Assembly (NCBI GenBank): GCA_023101885.1
Contig: JALPQD010000827.1
Location: 1 to 64,000 of the forward strand
DNA: 64,000 nucleotides
Direction of reading: 5' to 3'
DNA from: Typhlomys cinereus
Taxonomy: Eukaryota > Chordata > Mammalia > Rodentia > Platacanthomyidae
Part shown: piece after piece, positions 35,102 to 48,050 of the stretch
How the letters are laid out: each line of letters starts with the position of its first letter
How positions within the stretch are numbered: the first letter of the stretch is position 1
Translations under genes and position numbers: made by a program
The notes under the pieces: generated by a model
Told to the model about the DNA's origin: nothing
The model's database searches: none
Seen by the model: only the letters and a program-made list of their open reading frames with translations

Positions 35102-35623
35102 ATGTTGTTCCCATTGCAGCTCCTGGGGCTTCTGCTCCTCTGGGTTTCAGGTAAGAAAATCTGGATAGAGAATAAAATCAGGAGAAGCTATTTAAATACA
35201 TGGTTTCCTTTTTTTCCATTGTGAACCCTACATCATATGGATTTTCTGAAATGATGTTCAGATTTGAAATTCAGAATATCAAAACTTCTTTTGCCTTTTC
35301 TACTAATGCTGCTCATATGTTTCCAGCCTCCAGAGGTGATGTTGTGCTGACCCAGTCTCCAGCCTTCCTGTCTGTGACTCCAGGACAAACAGTCTCCATC
35401 AAGTGCAGGGCCAGCGAGAGCCTTTACACACATTTACACTGGTACCAGCAAAAACCCAACCAGGCTCCAAAGCTCATCATCAAGTATGCTTCTGAGACCA
35501 TCTCTGGGGTCCCCTCCAGGTTCAGGGGCAGTGAATCAGGGACAGATTTCACCCTCACCATCAGCAGCCTGCAGCCTGAAGATCTTGCCACTTATTACTG
35601 CCAGCAGGGTTATTTCCCACCCC
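35102..35623 (+). CDS. Immunoglobulin kappa variable segment, IGKV5/IGKV6-like
   Basis: V part of a kappa light chain. Exon 1 (35102-35150) encodes the leader [16 protein letters not shown] and ends at GTAAGA. Intron 1 is 176 bp. Exon 2 (35327-35623) starts after TTCCAG. The mature chain begins [17 protein letters not shown]. Landmarks are Cys in SIKCRAS, a short CDR1 (ESLYTHLH), Trp in [22 protein letters not shown] and YYCQQGYF. The IKYAS framework 2/CDR2 motif is shared by mouse IGKV5 and human IGKV6. RFRGSES replaces the usual RFSGSGS in framework 3. The coding frame is open and splice signals are good. Its RSS is unusual (see the next entry), so it may be transcribed as germline sequence yet rearrange poorly. 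Confidence 0.93.
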
Positions 35624-35649
35624 CACAGTGATGCACCATGACATAAACC
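35624..35649 (+). promoter_or_regulatory. Recombination signal with 10-bp spacer
   Basis: Heptamer CACAGTG (35624-35630) is perfect. The best nonamer, ACATAAACC (8 of 9 to consensus), starts after only 10 bases (35641-35649). A 12-bp register would give ATAAACCAC, about 5 of 9. This looks like a 2-bp loss from the spacer, which should reduce RAG recombination. Confidence 0.85.
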
Positions 35650-36179
35650 ACCCCTGGGAGCAGAAGTGTGAGGTTGGGCTGCCCCAGCTGCTCCTGGTGC
35701 TGCCTCCATCTGCTGAGCTTTTCTCAGATGCAGCCAGGCTTGAGGTTTCCAGGGAGGCTTGTGCTGAAGAAACCCTGGGGCTCCTCTGTATCTGAACTCT
35801 CCATGCTCCACTGCAGCCCTTGATGCACAGACTTGAAGATGCCTCTCCTGATCTTACAGTTGTGTCCTCCCCACAAGGCTGCATCAGAACAAAAGGCAGC
35901 TCCATCGGATGGACAGAGAAACTGGTTGCTGTCATGATGTTCTTATTTTTGTAATTATCACTGGGGTAACTTCATGTCACAGATCCTCTGCATTCTTGCC
36001 AATAAATTCACAACCAAAGTGCTTGAGGGAACAAGGGGTTTTATTCTGTTTTATGGTTTTCCTGTTACAGTTCCTTGTCAAAGTTGGCATGTTCATACAG
36101 GTATCAGTGATTGAAAGACAAGTGATAGGTGATTTTTAGACAGCAGGTTGGTAGGCACAGAAATGATAGATGATGGAAA
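35650..36179. other. V-gene 3' flank
   Basis: Unique flanking sequence, no gene seen. The minus frames at 35536-35935 are shadows of the V exon and its flank. Confidence 0.5.
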
Positions 36180-36560
36180 GATAGGAAAGACATGTTTCAT
36201 AGAAGACAGATGCATATGTAAGCAGATAATTGATAGATTAATAAATGATAGACAATTGATACATGATCAGTAAGAAGACAGACAAATATATAGATATATA
36301 GATAGATACAGACAGAGGATAGATACAGACAGATGATAGATAGCTATTTAAATAGATGATAGATACATAGATGCACAGATAGATAGATGATAAGATTGTT
36401 TTTAGGAAATGGGCAGATTTTCATAGATGATAGATAACCAGTTACGTAGATGATAGATAGAAAAAATTGATGACCAATGTGCAATTGATATGTAGTATAC
36501 AGATAGATGAAAAGTAGAAGATTCATAGATGACAGATTCATAGATGACAGATTCATAATT
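36180..36560. repeat. Degenerate GATA/GACA tetranucleotide repeat
   Basis: Many interrupted copies of GATA, GACA and 'tagatgatag' over about 380 bases, ending in three tandem copies of 'attcatagatgacag'-type units (about 36520-36555). A low-complexity satellite-like tract close to the assembly gap. Confidence 0.8.
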
Positions 36561-36753
36561 CTTTCCCTGCAACTATGCTTTTCAATCATCATTTGTTCCT
36601 CTAAAAATACATCTCATTTCCTTCATGAATAGAACCCTGAAGTATCCATAGTGCTAACATCAGAAGTTCATCAGAGGTACATTTTCTCTATAACTAATTT
36701 ATTATTGAATGCCACTATTTTTTCTCACTCCAACAGTAATTCACTCACAATTT

Positions 36754-36778
36754 NNNNNNNNNNNNNNNNNNNNNNNNN
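36754..36778. other. Assembly gap (25 N)
   Basis: Twenty-five undetermined bases. The true distance and continuity across it are unknown. Confidence 1.
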
Positions 36779-37472
36779 GATCCCCAAATTCAGCTATACA
36801 AGGCAGAGCCTGGGAAACCCCAGGTAAAGCATCGTAGGCTAGGCAATCAGGAAGATTCTTGATGTCACCCTGGACTTCCACAGACCTATACACTCAAGTG
36901 CCCTCTAAACAATACACATACATCCATCCACATGCAACAAAACATGCACAAAGATGCCCCAATTAGGACTTAATACTCAGCAATCACTTTGACCAGTTGT
37001 GAGTGTCCACATCAATCACCTCTGCAAAAGGAAGTTTCCCTGACCATGTCCAAGAGCCAGACTGGTCTCTACACCTGGTATTCTTACATTTCCGACTTCT
37101 CCACAACTCCAGGAGTGGGGAGCTATAGTTAGTTACACCAGCTGTTATGGAGTGGAAAACCAAAGAGAAGAAGCCAAGATGTCAGAAACTAGTTGGAGCC
37201 ACCTCTGCCCAAGTACCTGGGCCAGGATTAAGGTTCCTGGTCTCTTTCTCCTCCAGTTCAGACCCAAGACAGGAAGGTGGTGGTCAGGAAGCCCTGCTGT
37301 GTGTGGAGGTGGTAGAAAGAGCCCCGGCCAAACCACAGAACAGTGGTTCTCAGAATTTACAGTACAGGGGGATGGGGCTGCCAGTCCCCCCCAACAGGGA
37401 TATATGAAGGATGAGATGGTCTTAGGGGAGGGATACTGACTTTTCTATCCTACTCACCCCTTCACACACACA

Positions 37473-37512
<40 letters not shown>

Positions 37513-38046
37513 GCACGCATGCACACACGCACGCATGCATACACACATCATACCCACCACTCCACACTCTAATCTGGAAACCGCTGACCAGCCAGCCAGG
37601 CCTTATTGGAGAGTTCAGGACCCTAATTCAAAAATAAAGGTGGGGGTCCAGTCATGACATAACAGTGCTGCTACAACCAGGAGCTCACTGTATTGAGACC
37701 CCCACCAGATCTACACAGCAGCTGACATATCACTCTCCCCCTCCCCCAATGAACCAATAAGGATCCCAAAAGAAACAATTATACATAGTGAGGACTCTCA
37801 GGGCAGGTGCTGGACAAGGGAAGGGGGGCATACCCACCTGTGGGCTCACCCACTGAAAGGCTGCTAATACTGCCACAGAGACGAGGTCTCTGTAAGGAAC
37901 TCCATAGTCGACACATCCAGAGAGACAGAGGGCAGGAAGGGGAAGGATTGAAGAAAGTAAGGGAGGAGTGAAAAAAGGGGAGGGAAGAAAGGACATGCAC
38001 AGAAACATGTTTTATCTGGAAAAAAAATTAGATTTTTTAAAAAACT
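36779..38046. other. Unassigned sequence with CA-rich microsatellite
   Basis: No gene recognised. 37462-37530 is (CA)n grading into CGCA/TGCA units. The text does not visibly continue the sequence on the other side of the gap, so the join should be treated with care. Confidence 0.5.
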
Positions 38047-38460
38047 TTATTTAGGCCCTTTCCCCGCCTGTCCGAGATGCACGCAGTCCAGACAGGACAA
38101 ACTGCTCCATAGGTAAGCACCCCTTGGTCACCCCCAAATCCCAGGTAACCCACTAGTCCCAGCTCATCCCACCAGCCAGTCGGAGCAGGTGCTGCTCCTA
38201 GCCAGGAAGGACCCCTGGGCCACTCCCCAGCTCCCCAAGTTAATTGCGCCTGCCACCAGCACCTCTCCCCTTTCCCCACTGACCCAGACTGCGCGAGTGC
38301 CGGGTGGATGGGGAAAGGGGAGATGCAGTCCAATGAGGACACACTGAGCCCCAGGTAAGCATCCCCTGCTCAGTACCTGCTAACCCCCAAGCCCCAGGTA
38401 ACCCACTAGTCCCACCTCCTCCCACCAGCCAGTCAGAGCAGGCGCTGCTCCAGGCTAACT
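38047..38460 (+). promoter_or_regulatory. L1-D 5'UTR with 253-bp tandem monomers
   Basis: 'accagccagtcggagcaggt' (38171) recurs as 'accagccagtcagagcaggc' (38424), and the preceding 'caggtaacccactagtccca' also occurs twice. The period is 253 bases. A GC-rich L1 promoter array, different from those of copies A and B/C. Confidence 0.75.
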
Positions 38461-38987
38461 AATTCAGTTCAGTCAAAACACACAGAAATTGAAAAAAGGT
38501 CTTAAGAGAAAAGACAATGCCCAAGTCAAAGTGCAAATCCATAAGAAACAAAACCCAAGAAAACAAATCTCCCACCGAAACATTAACCACATTAATGGAT
38601 GACTCCAACCAAGCAATCCATGGAAAATGCCCACAAAAAAAGCCTAACCAAGATAAACTTTCAAAACTGATCATTCCATGATCAACACTATGAAGCGGAA
38701 ATCAGGGAGGAGTTAATACCGCATCAACCACCTTGAACAGGAACACAAAAGACACTTGGGGGGACTTGAGAAAAACAGTTCAAGAAACAAAAACAGGCAC
38801 AGAGCAGTTAAAACAGGACTCAAGCAGAGTTTAAAAAACTGAACTAAAAGACAAGTTATCTTCCACCAGACAACAGAGAGTCGTATCAGCAGAAACTACA
38901 AAAACGAAAATAGAATTTCAGGACCTGAAGACTAAGTGGGAATATTAACCAGCTCAAGGAAAAGGTTGTTAAAGCGAAAAAGATATT

Positions 38988-39544
38988 TGTCATAATTCAG
39001 AACATCAGAGACCCATTATCAACCACCTGAACTGGGCCAGACTAATCTTGCCCATCCTGAAGCTCAGGAAATTTGTGGAAGAGGGGCAGTAAAATTGTAA
39101 GGCACAAGGATGGGAGAAGTAATGATTGCAGATACTCCAACCAAAGTTAGGCCGAAGCAATCATAATAGGACTTTGCATGACTTGCATTACAGTCCAACA
39201 ACATATTGATCCCACAAAGTCTAGGCATGGACTAAAGGCACTGGATCCTTGGAGGCTGGGACTGAAAGTCACAGTGGTGTTTCCTAGTTAAGGGGAACAC
39301 AGGAAAGTGTTCTGGGAAATGCCCCTGGGTCCTTGCACCTCATCCGAGAGGCGAACCCAGAGGAGAGTTGGCATGCACATAAATGTGCTCCGGGGTTGAG
39401 GGTTGGAGGCCCTGGAGGTGGGGAGGAAGGGGGGGGGGGAGGGGGAAGGGGGGGGGGAAGGGGAAGGGGGGGTAGGAGGGTCAGGGCGGAGGAGGGAAGG
39501 AGGGGACCAGTGTACCTGTTAAGTTTTTATGAGCAGAATTATAA
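38988..39544 (+). mobile_element. 5'-truncated L1 (3'UTR only) inside L1-D ORF1
   Basis: The inserted text starts in the last part of the L1 3'UTR ('cagaacatcagagaccca') and ends in poly(A). AAAAAGATATT at 38977-38987 and AAAAAGATTATT at 39545-39556 are the duplication. ORF1 of L1-D resumes right after. Many single-base irregularities suggest poor sequence quality here. Confidence 0.75.
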
Positions 39545-40227
39545 AAAAAGATTATTGAGAGAAATATTCAGAGTTATGGACCCCCTGAAGAAGCTGAACA
39601 TGCGTATTTCATGGAATACCGAGCTCAAGATCCCAAACATGCCACACCTGAGGAAATTTTTCAAACTATCATCAGGGAAAACTTTTCTCTCTAAAAAAAG
39701 AGGGCCCATTCCAACTACAACGAGGCATTCCACATCCAAACAGATATGACCAAAATAGAAACTTCACCACGGCAATAATAGTTAAAACACTCCACATTCA
39801 AGACAAAGAAACGGTGCTGAGAGCTTCGAGGGGAAAAAAAAAACAAGTCCACTTTAAAGCGTAACCTACTTAAACATAAACAAAGACTTCTCAATGGAAA
39901 CAGTAAAAAGCAATAGACCTTGGAGAGACATACTTCAAGTATTGAAGAGCAAAAAATGTCGACCCAGGTTGACATACCCACCAAAACTATCTGTCATGAT
40001 CAAGGGAAGAAAGAAAAATTTTCCAGCACAAAGACAAACTTGAAGGGCTACTTGTCCACCAAACCCAGCCTTCAAAAAATGCTAGAAATGGTACTGCAAG
40101 ATGAAGAAAAAAAAAAAAAAAAAAAACAGGCATATCCAGAAGAACAGAAGGGAAGTATAATACCACCAAAACTTAAAAGCAAAACGATACACTTACAAAA
40201 GCCACTAATCATAATAAATAGTTTCTC

Positions 40228-40505
40228 CTGAGGCTGGAGAGGTGGCTCAGGGATTAAGCCTTTGCCTTGAAGGCAAAAGATCCTGAGTTCGGATCCTAGA
40301 CCCCACATATACATGCCAGGTGGAAGTAGGGGCAGTCTGCATTACTGGCTCTGGTAGGGTGGAGCCTGTGAACCCCAGGGCAGAGTAAAACAAGGAGGAG
40401 ATGGAGGCGTCCATGATGGTTCCCAAATACGTCTCTGGTTCTACACACACACACATACATACACACGTGCACACACGCATACACGCACAATTGAATAAAT
40501 AATAA
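40228..40505 (+). mobile_element. tRNA-derived SINE inside L1-D
   Basis: Same family as 25428-25718: GGCTGGAGAGGTGGCTCAGG start, B-box-like GAGTTCGGATCC, an (AC)n-rich tail and AATAAATAATAA. Flanked by AAATAGTTTCTC (40216-40227 and 40506-40517). It sits just before the ORF2 start of L1-D. Confidence 0.85.
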
Positions 40506-41389
40506 AAATAGTTTCTCAATTATAACATTAAATGTTAATGGAATTAACTCACCGATCAAGAGACACAGATTACAAACTTGGGTTAAATATCACAACCCAT
40601 CAATGTGCTGCCTGAAGGAAACCCATCTCACCACAAAAGATAGGCACATCCTAAAAATAAAAGGCTGGTCCAAAATTCTGCAAGCTAAAGGAACCAGAAA
40701 ACAGGCAGGGGTAGCCATTATGCTATCGGACAAAGTGGACTTCAAACCAAAAAAAATCATGAGACACAGATGGATACTACATTTTAGTCACAGGTACAAT
40801 TCACCAGGAAGACTTCACAATATTGAACATATATGCACCCAATACGCCCTCCCCCCGCATTCATTAAGCAAACCCTACAACGTCTAAAGTGGGAAATCAA
40901 CCCCAAAATGATAATTCTTGGGGATTTCAAAACCGTCCTCTCAACATGGGATAGATCAACAGGTCATAAACTTAACAGAGACACTTTGGAACTTAATCAA
41001 ACCCTTAAAGAAATGGACCTTACAGATCTCTATCGAACTTTTCATCCACATACCAGAGAATACACATTTTTCTCAGCAGCACACGGAACTTTCTCCAAAA
41101 TAGACCATATGTTGGGACACAAAATGAATCTCCACATATACAGGAAAGTTGAAATTCTAGCCTGTACCCTATCACACCACCATGGTCCAAAGCTTGACAT
41201 CCACAACACAACAAGCAACAGAAAATACACTAACTCCTGGAAACTTTAACACTATGATGCTGAAGGAAAATTGGATTTAGGAAGAAATTACAAAGGAAAT
41301 TCAAGATTTCCTGGAAATGAACGACAATGAAAATACAACTTACCAAAATCTTTGGGACACAATGAAAGCTGTCCTAAGAGTTAAGTTCA

Positions 41390-44300
41390 CCTGTCAGCTC
41401 AGCCCCCCATCACGGAGCCGCCTGGCGAGCAGCACCCAAGCGGCCGCCGACTTTGCCCCCGGGACCCTGCCCCATCTGTGCCGACCCCCACCAAGCTCCC
41501 AGGTGAGTGAGTGAGTGAGTGAGGGAGCCCCTCCCAGCTCAGCCCCCCACCCCGGAGCCGCCCGGCCATCAGCTTAGCCCCCGGTGCCCCGCCCCGGACC
41601 CCGCCCCACGCACCTCCGCCCCCCCAAGGTCGCAGGTGAAGAATTCTGCCATCAACATCAGACCCTCTGCCTCTCTGGCCCACCGGTGACCAACCCACGA
41701 GGTCCACGGAAGAAACACTGTACTCCGATTCCATAGAGTCCAAGGGAAACACAAGCAAAAAACTCTAAGGAACAAGGGAACACAGGCCATACATCTGGAC
41801 TCCACTACAACCATTATATCACATGGGCGAGATTCTTCATATTCCAGCCCAAAGATAAGTAAACTTCTTTTTTTTTTTTTTTTTCAACTACTGATCCTTT
41901 CTAGTATCAATGCTGTAGATCAACTTCTCATACAGCCACCTCAAAAAATACAACTCCAGGGAGGAGGAAAACCCTCACCCTCACATTTCACCAAGACACT
42001 AAATCATAAAAGTGCACTCCCTACTAATATCACCCCTGGTACTTAACTGAAGTACTAACAGCCAAGTAGCCTCATCTAGGATTATAACAATAACAATACA
42101 CAAACACTACCCAATCCAAGGCAAGCACGAGTATAACTGGCAAGTGGACAATACCAACTACTCGGTTCAGTGAAAAACACACAGAAACTGAAAGGTCCTA
42201 AAAAACAAAAAACAATGTACAAGTCAAAGTGCGATCCAAGAGAAACAACACCCAAGAAGACCAATCTCCCACCACAAAAATCATCCCCTAACAATGGATT
42301 CCGACCAGAACAAATCACAGAAAAATAGCCATGAAAGCCAGACCCAACATAATGACTTTAGAGTATGATCATTACCATGATTAATACTATGAAAGAAGAA
42401 ATACGGGAGGGAGTTAAAACAACCTCATCAACCACTTTGAACAGGAACCAACAGCACTTGGAGGAGTTCAGAATAACAGTTCAAGAAACAAAAAAAATAG
42501 GTATAGAGCAGTTAAAACAGTCTCAGGCAGAGTTAAAATTGAACTAAAACGAAAGTTATCTTCAACCCAAAACTCAACAGAGAGTCTTATCAGCAGAACA
42601 AATGAGGCAGAAAATAGAATTCAGATCTTGAAGACAAAATGGGAGAATTACCAGCTCAATGGAAGAGATGTTACAATCCAAAAAGATGATACTGGAGAGG
42701 AACCTTCAAGAGATATTGGACACCCTGAAGAGCCTAAACTGCGCATTCATGGGATACCAGAACAAGAATCCCAAATACCACACCTGAGGAAATATTTCAA
42801 TTCATCATAAATGAAAACTTCCACAAACTAAAGAATGGACCTATCCAAATACAAGGGCATTTCGCACTCCAAAAAAGATACGACCAAAATAGAAAATCGC
42901 CATGGCCAATAATAGTCAAAACACTCCACATTCAAGACAAAGAAAGAGGTGAGAGCTTCAAGAGAAAAAAAGCACTCACTTTTAAAGGTAAAACTCATTA
43001 GAATAACAAATGACTACTCAATGGAACAGTAAAAGCAAGAAGAGCTTGGAGGGACATACTTCAAGTTTTAAATGAGCAAAAATGCCAACCCAGACTGTAT
43101 ACCCGGCAAAATTATATGTAATGATTGAGTGGAGAAAGAAAGTTTTCCATCACAAAGACCACTTGAAGGGATACATGTCTATCAAAGAGGCCTTCACAAA
43201 ATCCTAGAAATATACTCCAGCTTGAAGAAAAGAACACGTGTATCCAGGAGGACAGAAGGGAAGTATAATACCACCAAAACATAATTTCAAACAACCTGCT
43301 TACAAAATCTACTAAACATAAAAAAAGTCCAGAATTAAAATATTTCTCCATTATAACATTAAATGTCAATGATATTAACTCACCGATTAAGAGACACAGA
43401 TTACAAACTTGGATTCAAACCACAATCACAACTCTGCTGCCTTCAGAAACTCATCTCACCACAAAAGATAGGCACATCCTAATAAGAAAGGCTGGTCCAA
43501 AATCTTGCAGCTAATGGAACCAAGAAACAGGCGGGGTAGCCATTATGCTTTCAGACAAGTGGACTTCAAACCAAAGAAATCATAAGAGACACAGATGGAT
43601 ACTACATTTTAGTCACAGATACAATTCACCAGGAAGACTTTAACTACTGAACATATATGCCCCAATATGGGCCCCTCCACATTCATTAAGAAAACCCTAC
43701 AGCGTCTAAAGCAAGAAAATCAACCCCCAAATGATAATTCTTGGGACTTCAACACCGCCCTCTCACAACAGGATAAATCAACAGGTCAAAAGCTTAAAGA
43801 GACACTTGGAACTTAATCAAACCCTGAAAGAAATGGACCTTACAGATCTCTATCGAACTTTTCATCCACATACCCGAGATACACATTTTTCTCCGCAGCA
43901 CATGGAACTTTCTCCAAAATAAATCACATATGGGCCACAAAACGTATCTCACATATACAAAAAGTTGAATTCTAACCTGTGCCCTATCAGACTACCACCA
44001 GCTTAAGCTGGACCTCCACAAACACACAAACAAGAGAAACACTACTCTCTGGAAACTTAACCCTATGTGCTGAATGGAACTGGACAGGAGAATAAAAAGG
44101 AAATCAAGACCTGGGAACGGATAAAAAAAACAACTACCAAAATCCGGAACACAATGAAAGCTGTCCAAGAGGTAAATTCATAGCCCTAATGCTACATCAA
44201 AAAAATGGAAACATCAGAATAAACAACTTAACAATGTAGCTTAAGGCTTTAGAGAAACTTGAGCAATCTGATCCCAAAAGTAGTAGAAGAGAGGAGATTA

Positions 44301-47300
44301 GCAAAATAAGGGGAGAAATATCTGATATCCAGACTAAGAAAACGATAGAAAAAAATCAACCAGTCAAAAAGCTGGTTCTTTGAAGAAATCAATAAGATTG
44401 AAACACCCCTAGCTAAATTAACCAAAAGCAACAAGAGAAAACCCAAATTAACAAAATTAGAAATGAACATGGACTAATCACTACTGATACCCAAGAAATC
44501 CAGAGAATTATAACATCATATTTCAAAAACTTATACTCAGTGAATTTGACAACACACAGAGATGGATGAATTTCTAAGTAAACACAACCTACCTATTGAA
44601 TCAGAAGTTGTGATTATTTAAATAGTCCTATAACATATAAGGAAATTGAAGAAGTAATCTCGAATTTTCCCACAAAATGTCCTGGACCAGATGGATCAGC
44701 ACAGAATTCTACCGACATTTAAGGAGTTAATAATACCAATACTCGTTTAACTGTTCCCATCAAATAGCAAGAAGGAAACACTACAAAATTCCTTCTATGA
44801 AACTAATATCGTCTTAATCCCAAAACCTAATAAAGATTCACTTAAAAAAGAAAACTATAAGCCGATCTCTCTGTGAAACACAGACGCAAAGATTCCTCAA
44901 CAAGTCTTAGCAAATCGGATTCAAAATCATATCAAAAAGATCATTCATGGGGACCAAGTAGGCTTCATCCGGCACCACAGATTGGTTCAACATCACACTC
45001 AATAAATGTAATTCATCATGTAAGCAGTCCAAAGTCCAAGACCACATGATACTCTCGATAGATGCAGAAAAAGCCTTGACAAGATCCAACAGCCTTTTAT
45101 GATCAAAACACTAGAGACAGTAGGAATGGAAGGAACTTTATCAATATAATAAAGCTGTATACAACAAGCCCACCGCAAGGATTTGCTCAATGGGGAACAA
45201 TTGGAAGCATTCCCACTTCGATCAGGAACTAGACAGGGCTGTCCTCTCTCACCACTTCTATTCAATATTGTACTTGACGTCTTAGCTGAAGCCATAAAAT
45301 AAGAAAGGGACATAAAAGGGATTCAAATTGGCAAGGGAAGAAGTCAAGCTCTCCCTATTTGCAGATGACTGATCTTTACCTGAGTGATCCCCAAATCTCC
45401 ACCAGAAGCTCCTGGAACTAATTGAGAATTCAGCAGGGTGGCAAGATACAATAAATGTGCAAAAAAAAGAGGCCTTCCTATATGCCCAGAATGAAAGAAG
45501 TGAAAAGCCTTGAGAGAAACAATCCCATTTACTGTAGCCCCTAAAAAAATGAAATACCTTGGTATAAACCTAACCAAGGAGGTAAAAGACCTTTACAATG
45601 AAAACTTTAAAACCCTAAAGAAAGAAATGCAGAAGCACCAGAAGGTGGAAAGACCTCCCATGTTCCTGGATTGGCAGATCAACATTGTAAAATGACTATC
45701 CTACCAAGGCAATATACAAATTCAATGCTATACCAATTAAAATCCCAAGCAATTCTTTAAAGGATTGACCAAATAATCTCAAAATTCATATGGAGGCACA
45801 AAAGACCCAGGATAGCAAAGACAATCCTGAGTAACAAAAACACTGCTGGAGGTATTACCATACCAAACCTTAGTCTATGCTACAAATCCATAGTTATAAA
45901 ACAGCCTGGTACTGGCTCCAAAAGACACACAGATCAATGGATAAGGGTTGAGACCCAGATATAAGCCAACACAATACAGCCATTTGATCTTTGACAAAGG
46001 GGCCCAAAGAATCCCATGGAAAAAGAACAGCACTCCTCAACAAATGGTGCTGGCAAAACTGTATCTCCACATGCAGAAGATTAAAGCTGGACCCGTACTT
46101 CTCACCAGGTACAAGACGTAATTCCAATGGATCAGGACCTTGATTCAGGCCAGAAACTATAAAAACCATAGTTGAAAGGATAGGGAACTCCCTCGAGCTG
46201 ATTGGGCTACGCCAACATTTCCTAAACAGACATCCAATGGCACAATCACTGCTACAACTCTCACACGTTGGGACCTTGTGAAATTAAAGAGTTTGTTCAG
46301 ATAAAGAGATTGTAACACGACCTCAAAGGCAACCCAAGAATGGGAGAAATCTTCACTAACCACATCTCTGAGAGCTCTACTGTCCAGAGTGCACAAAGAA
46401 CTTAGAAAACTGAACACCAAGAAACACATGGCCCAATTAAAAAATGGGCCTGGAACCTAAAAGAAATTTTACCAGGAATGACATTAAATGTCTAACAAAT
46501 ATCTTTAAAAATGCTCCCCTTCCTTAGCCATCAGGGAAATGCAAATCAAAACTTCCCTGAGATATCATCTTACCCCGGTCAGGATGGCAAAAATCCACCA
46601 TACAAACAACAACAAATGCTGGAGAGATGTGGAGCGCGGGGAACGCCTCCTACATTGTTGGGGGGAATGCAGGCTCATACAGCCACTCTGGCGACCGTCT
46701 GGAGATTCTTAAAGAAATTAAAGATTGAAATGCCATATGACCACTGCTATCCCACTTTTGGGAATAACCCCCCATGCAGCAGAGGTTCGCCTCGATAGCA
46801 CAGCTCGACCATGTTCATAGCAGCACTGTTTAAAATACAAAGTCATGGAATCAACCTAAATGTCCAACAGTTTACGAGTGGATAGAAACTGTGGTACATC
46901 TATACAATGGAGTACTACTAAGCCATCAAAAATGATGAATTACTGGAATTTGCTGGGAAATGGATGTCATTAGAAAGAATTATATTAAGTGAAGTATCCC
47001 CAAACCCAGAAAATAAGCGCTGTATGTACTCCAATAGGTGGCTCCTAGTACCAAACTCACCCAGCCCACATTGAGACACAAGGTAAACCTATGTAATACA
47101 GTAATGCAAGGATTATGAACAGGAGGGAGGGGTTGGAGGGCCACACCAGAAACAATGAGAGAGGAGACCATTGACAGCAGAGAAAACAGGCCTCCATCAA
47201 GAATGCAAGTAAGATGTGACACCTGGTTAAGTTCACAACTTTCGTTCCTGATCATGTACAACGGAGGGGGTAGATCTCACCAGAAGGGAGGGCATATATT

Positions 47301-48036
47301 CGGCAGATAAAAAGTAATCATTTTGCAAATGGGTGATTGACCCCTCCCTCACTGAGGTTTCCTACTTTTATTACATCTACCCTTGAATGTGCTATTATAA
47401 CAAGACTCCAGTTTAACAGCTTTTTGTCTCTGACCAGGGGGTGACATACAGTGCCCATCACGATGGAGTGAAGGGCATTGCAGGAGCAGTGAAACTGCAA
47501 AAGAAAATCAACAAACCACAATCCGAAACTTCAGAGACTCTATATCAACCACCTATAACTAGGCCAGCCTAATCTCTCCCCATCCTGAAGCTCAGGGACA
47601 TTTGCAGAAGAGGGGGAAGTAAGATTGGGAGGAGCAATGATTTGCAAGATTCTCCACACTAGTCAGTGCCGAAGCAATCATAATAGGACTTTGCATGCCC
47701 TGCGCAATGTCCAACACACTATTGACCTCACAAAGTCTAGCATCAGCTAAAGGCACCAAGATCCTTGGAGGCAAGGGATTGACAGTCACAGTATGTTTCC
47801 TATGCTTAAGGGAACACGAGAAAGGGGTTCAGGGAAATGCCACTGGGTCCTTGTAGTCATCGGAGAGGAGGACCCAGAGGAGAGTTAGGCATGCACAATA
47901 AAGGACTCTCTGGGAATTGGGGGGGAGGCACTGGGGGATGGGGAGCAAGGGGTTCCGGGGGAGGAGGAAGGAGGGAGGGAACTGATCTACCTATTAAGTT
48001 TGTATAAGCAGAAATAATAAAAAATGTATTAAAAAA
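41390..48036 (+). mobile_element. Full-length L1 (copy C) inserted into ORF2 of L1-D
   Basis: Duplication AAGAGTTAAGTTCA at 41376-41389 and 48037-48050. ORF2 of L1-D reads on across it. Layout: GC-rich 5'UTR of the B type (41390-42200), ORF1 (about 42235-43270), ORF2 (about 43340-47030), 3'UTR (to 48000) and poly(A) (48024-48036). It parallels copy B almost throughout, including the RT block that B lacks. It carries dozens of one-base losses, so no ORF exceeds about 100 codons. Much of that may be consensus error and not biology. Confidence 0.93.
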
Positions 48037-48050
48037 AAGAGTTAAGTTCA

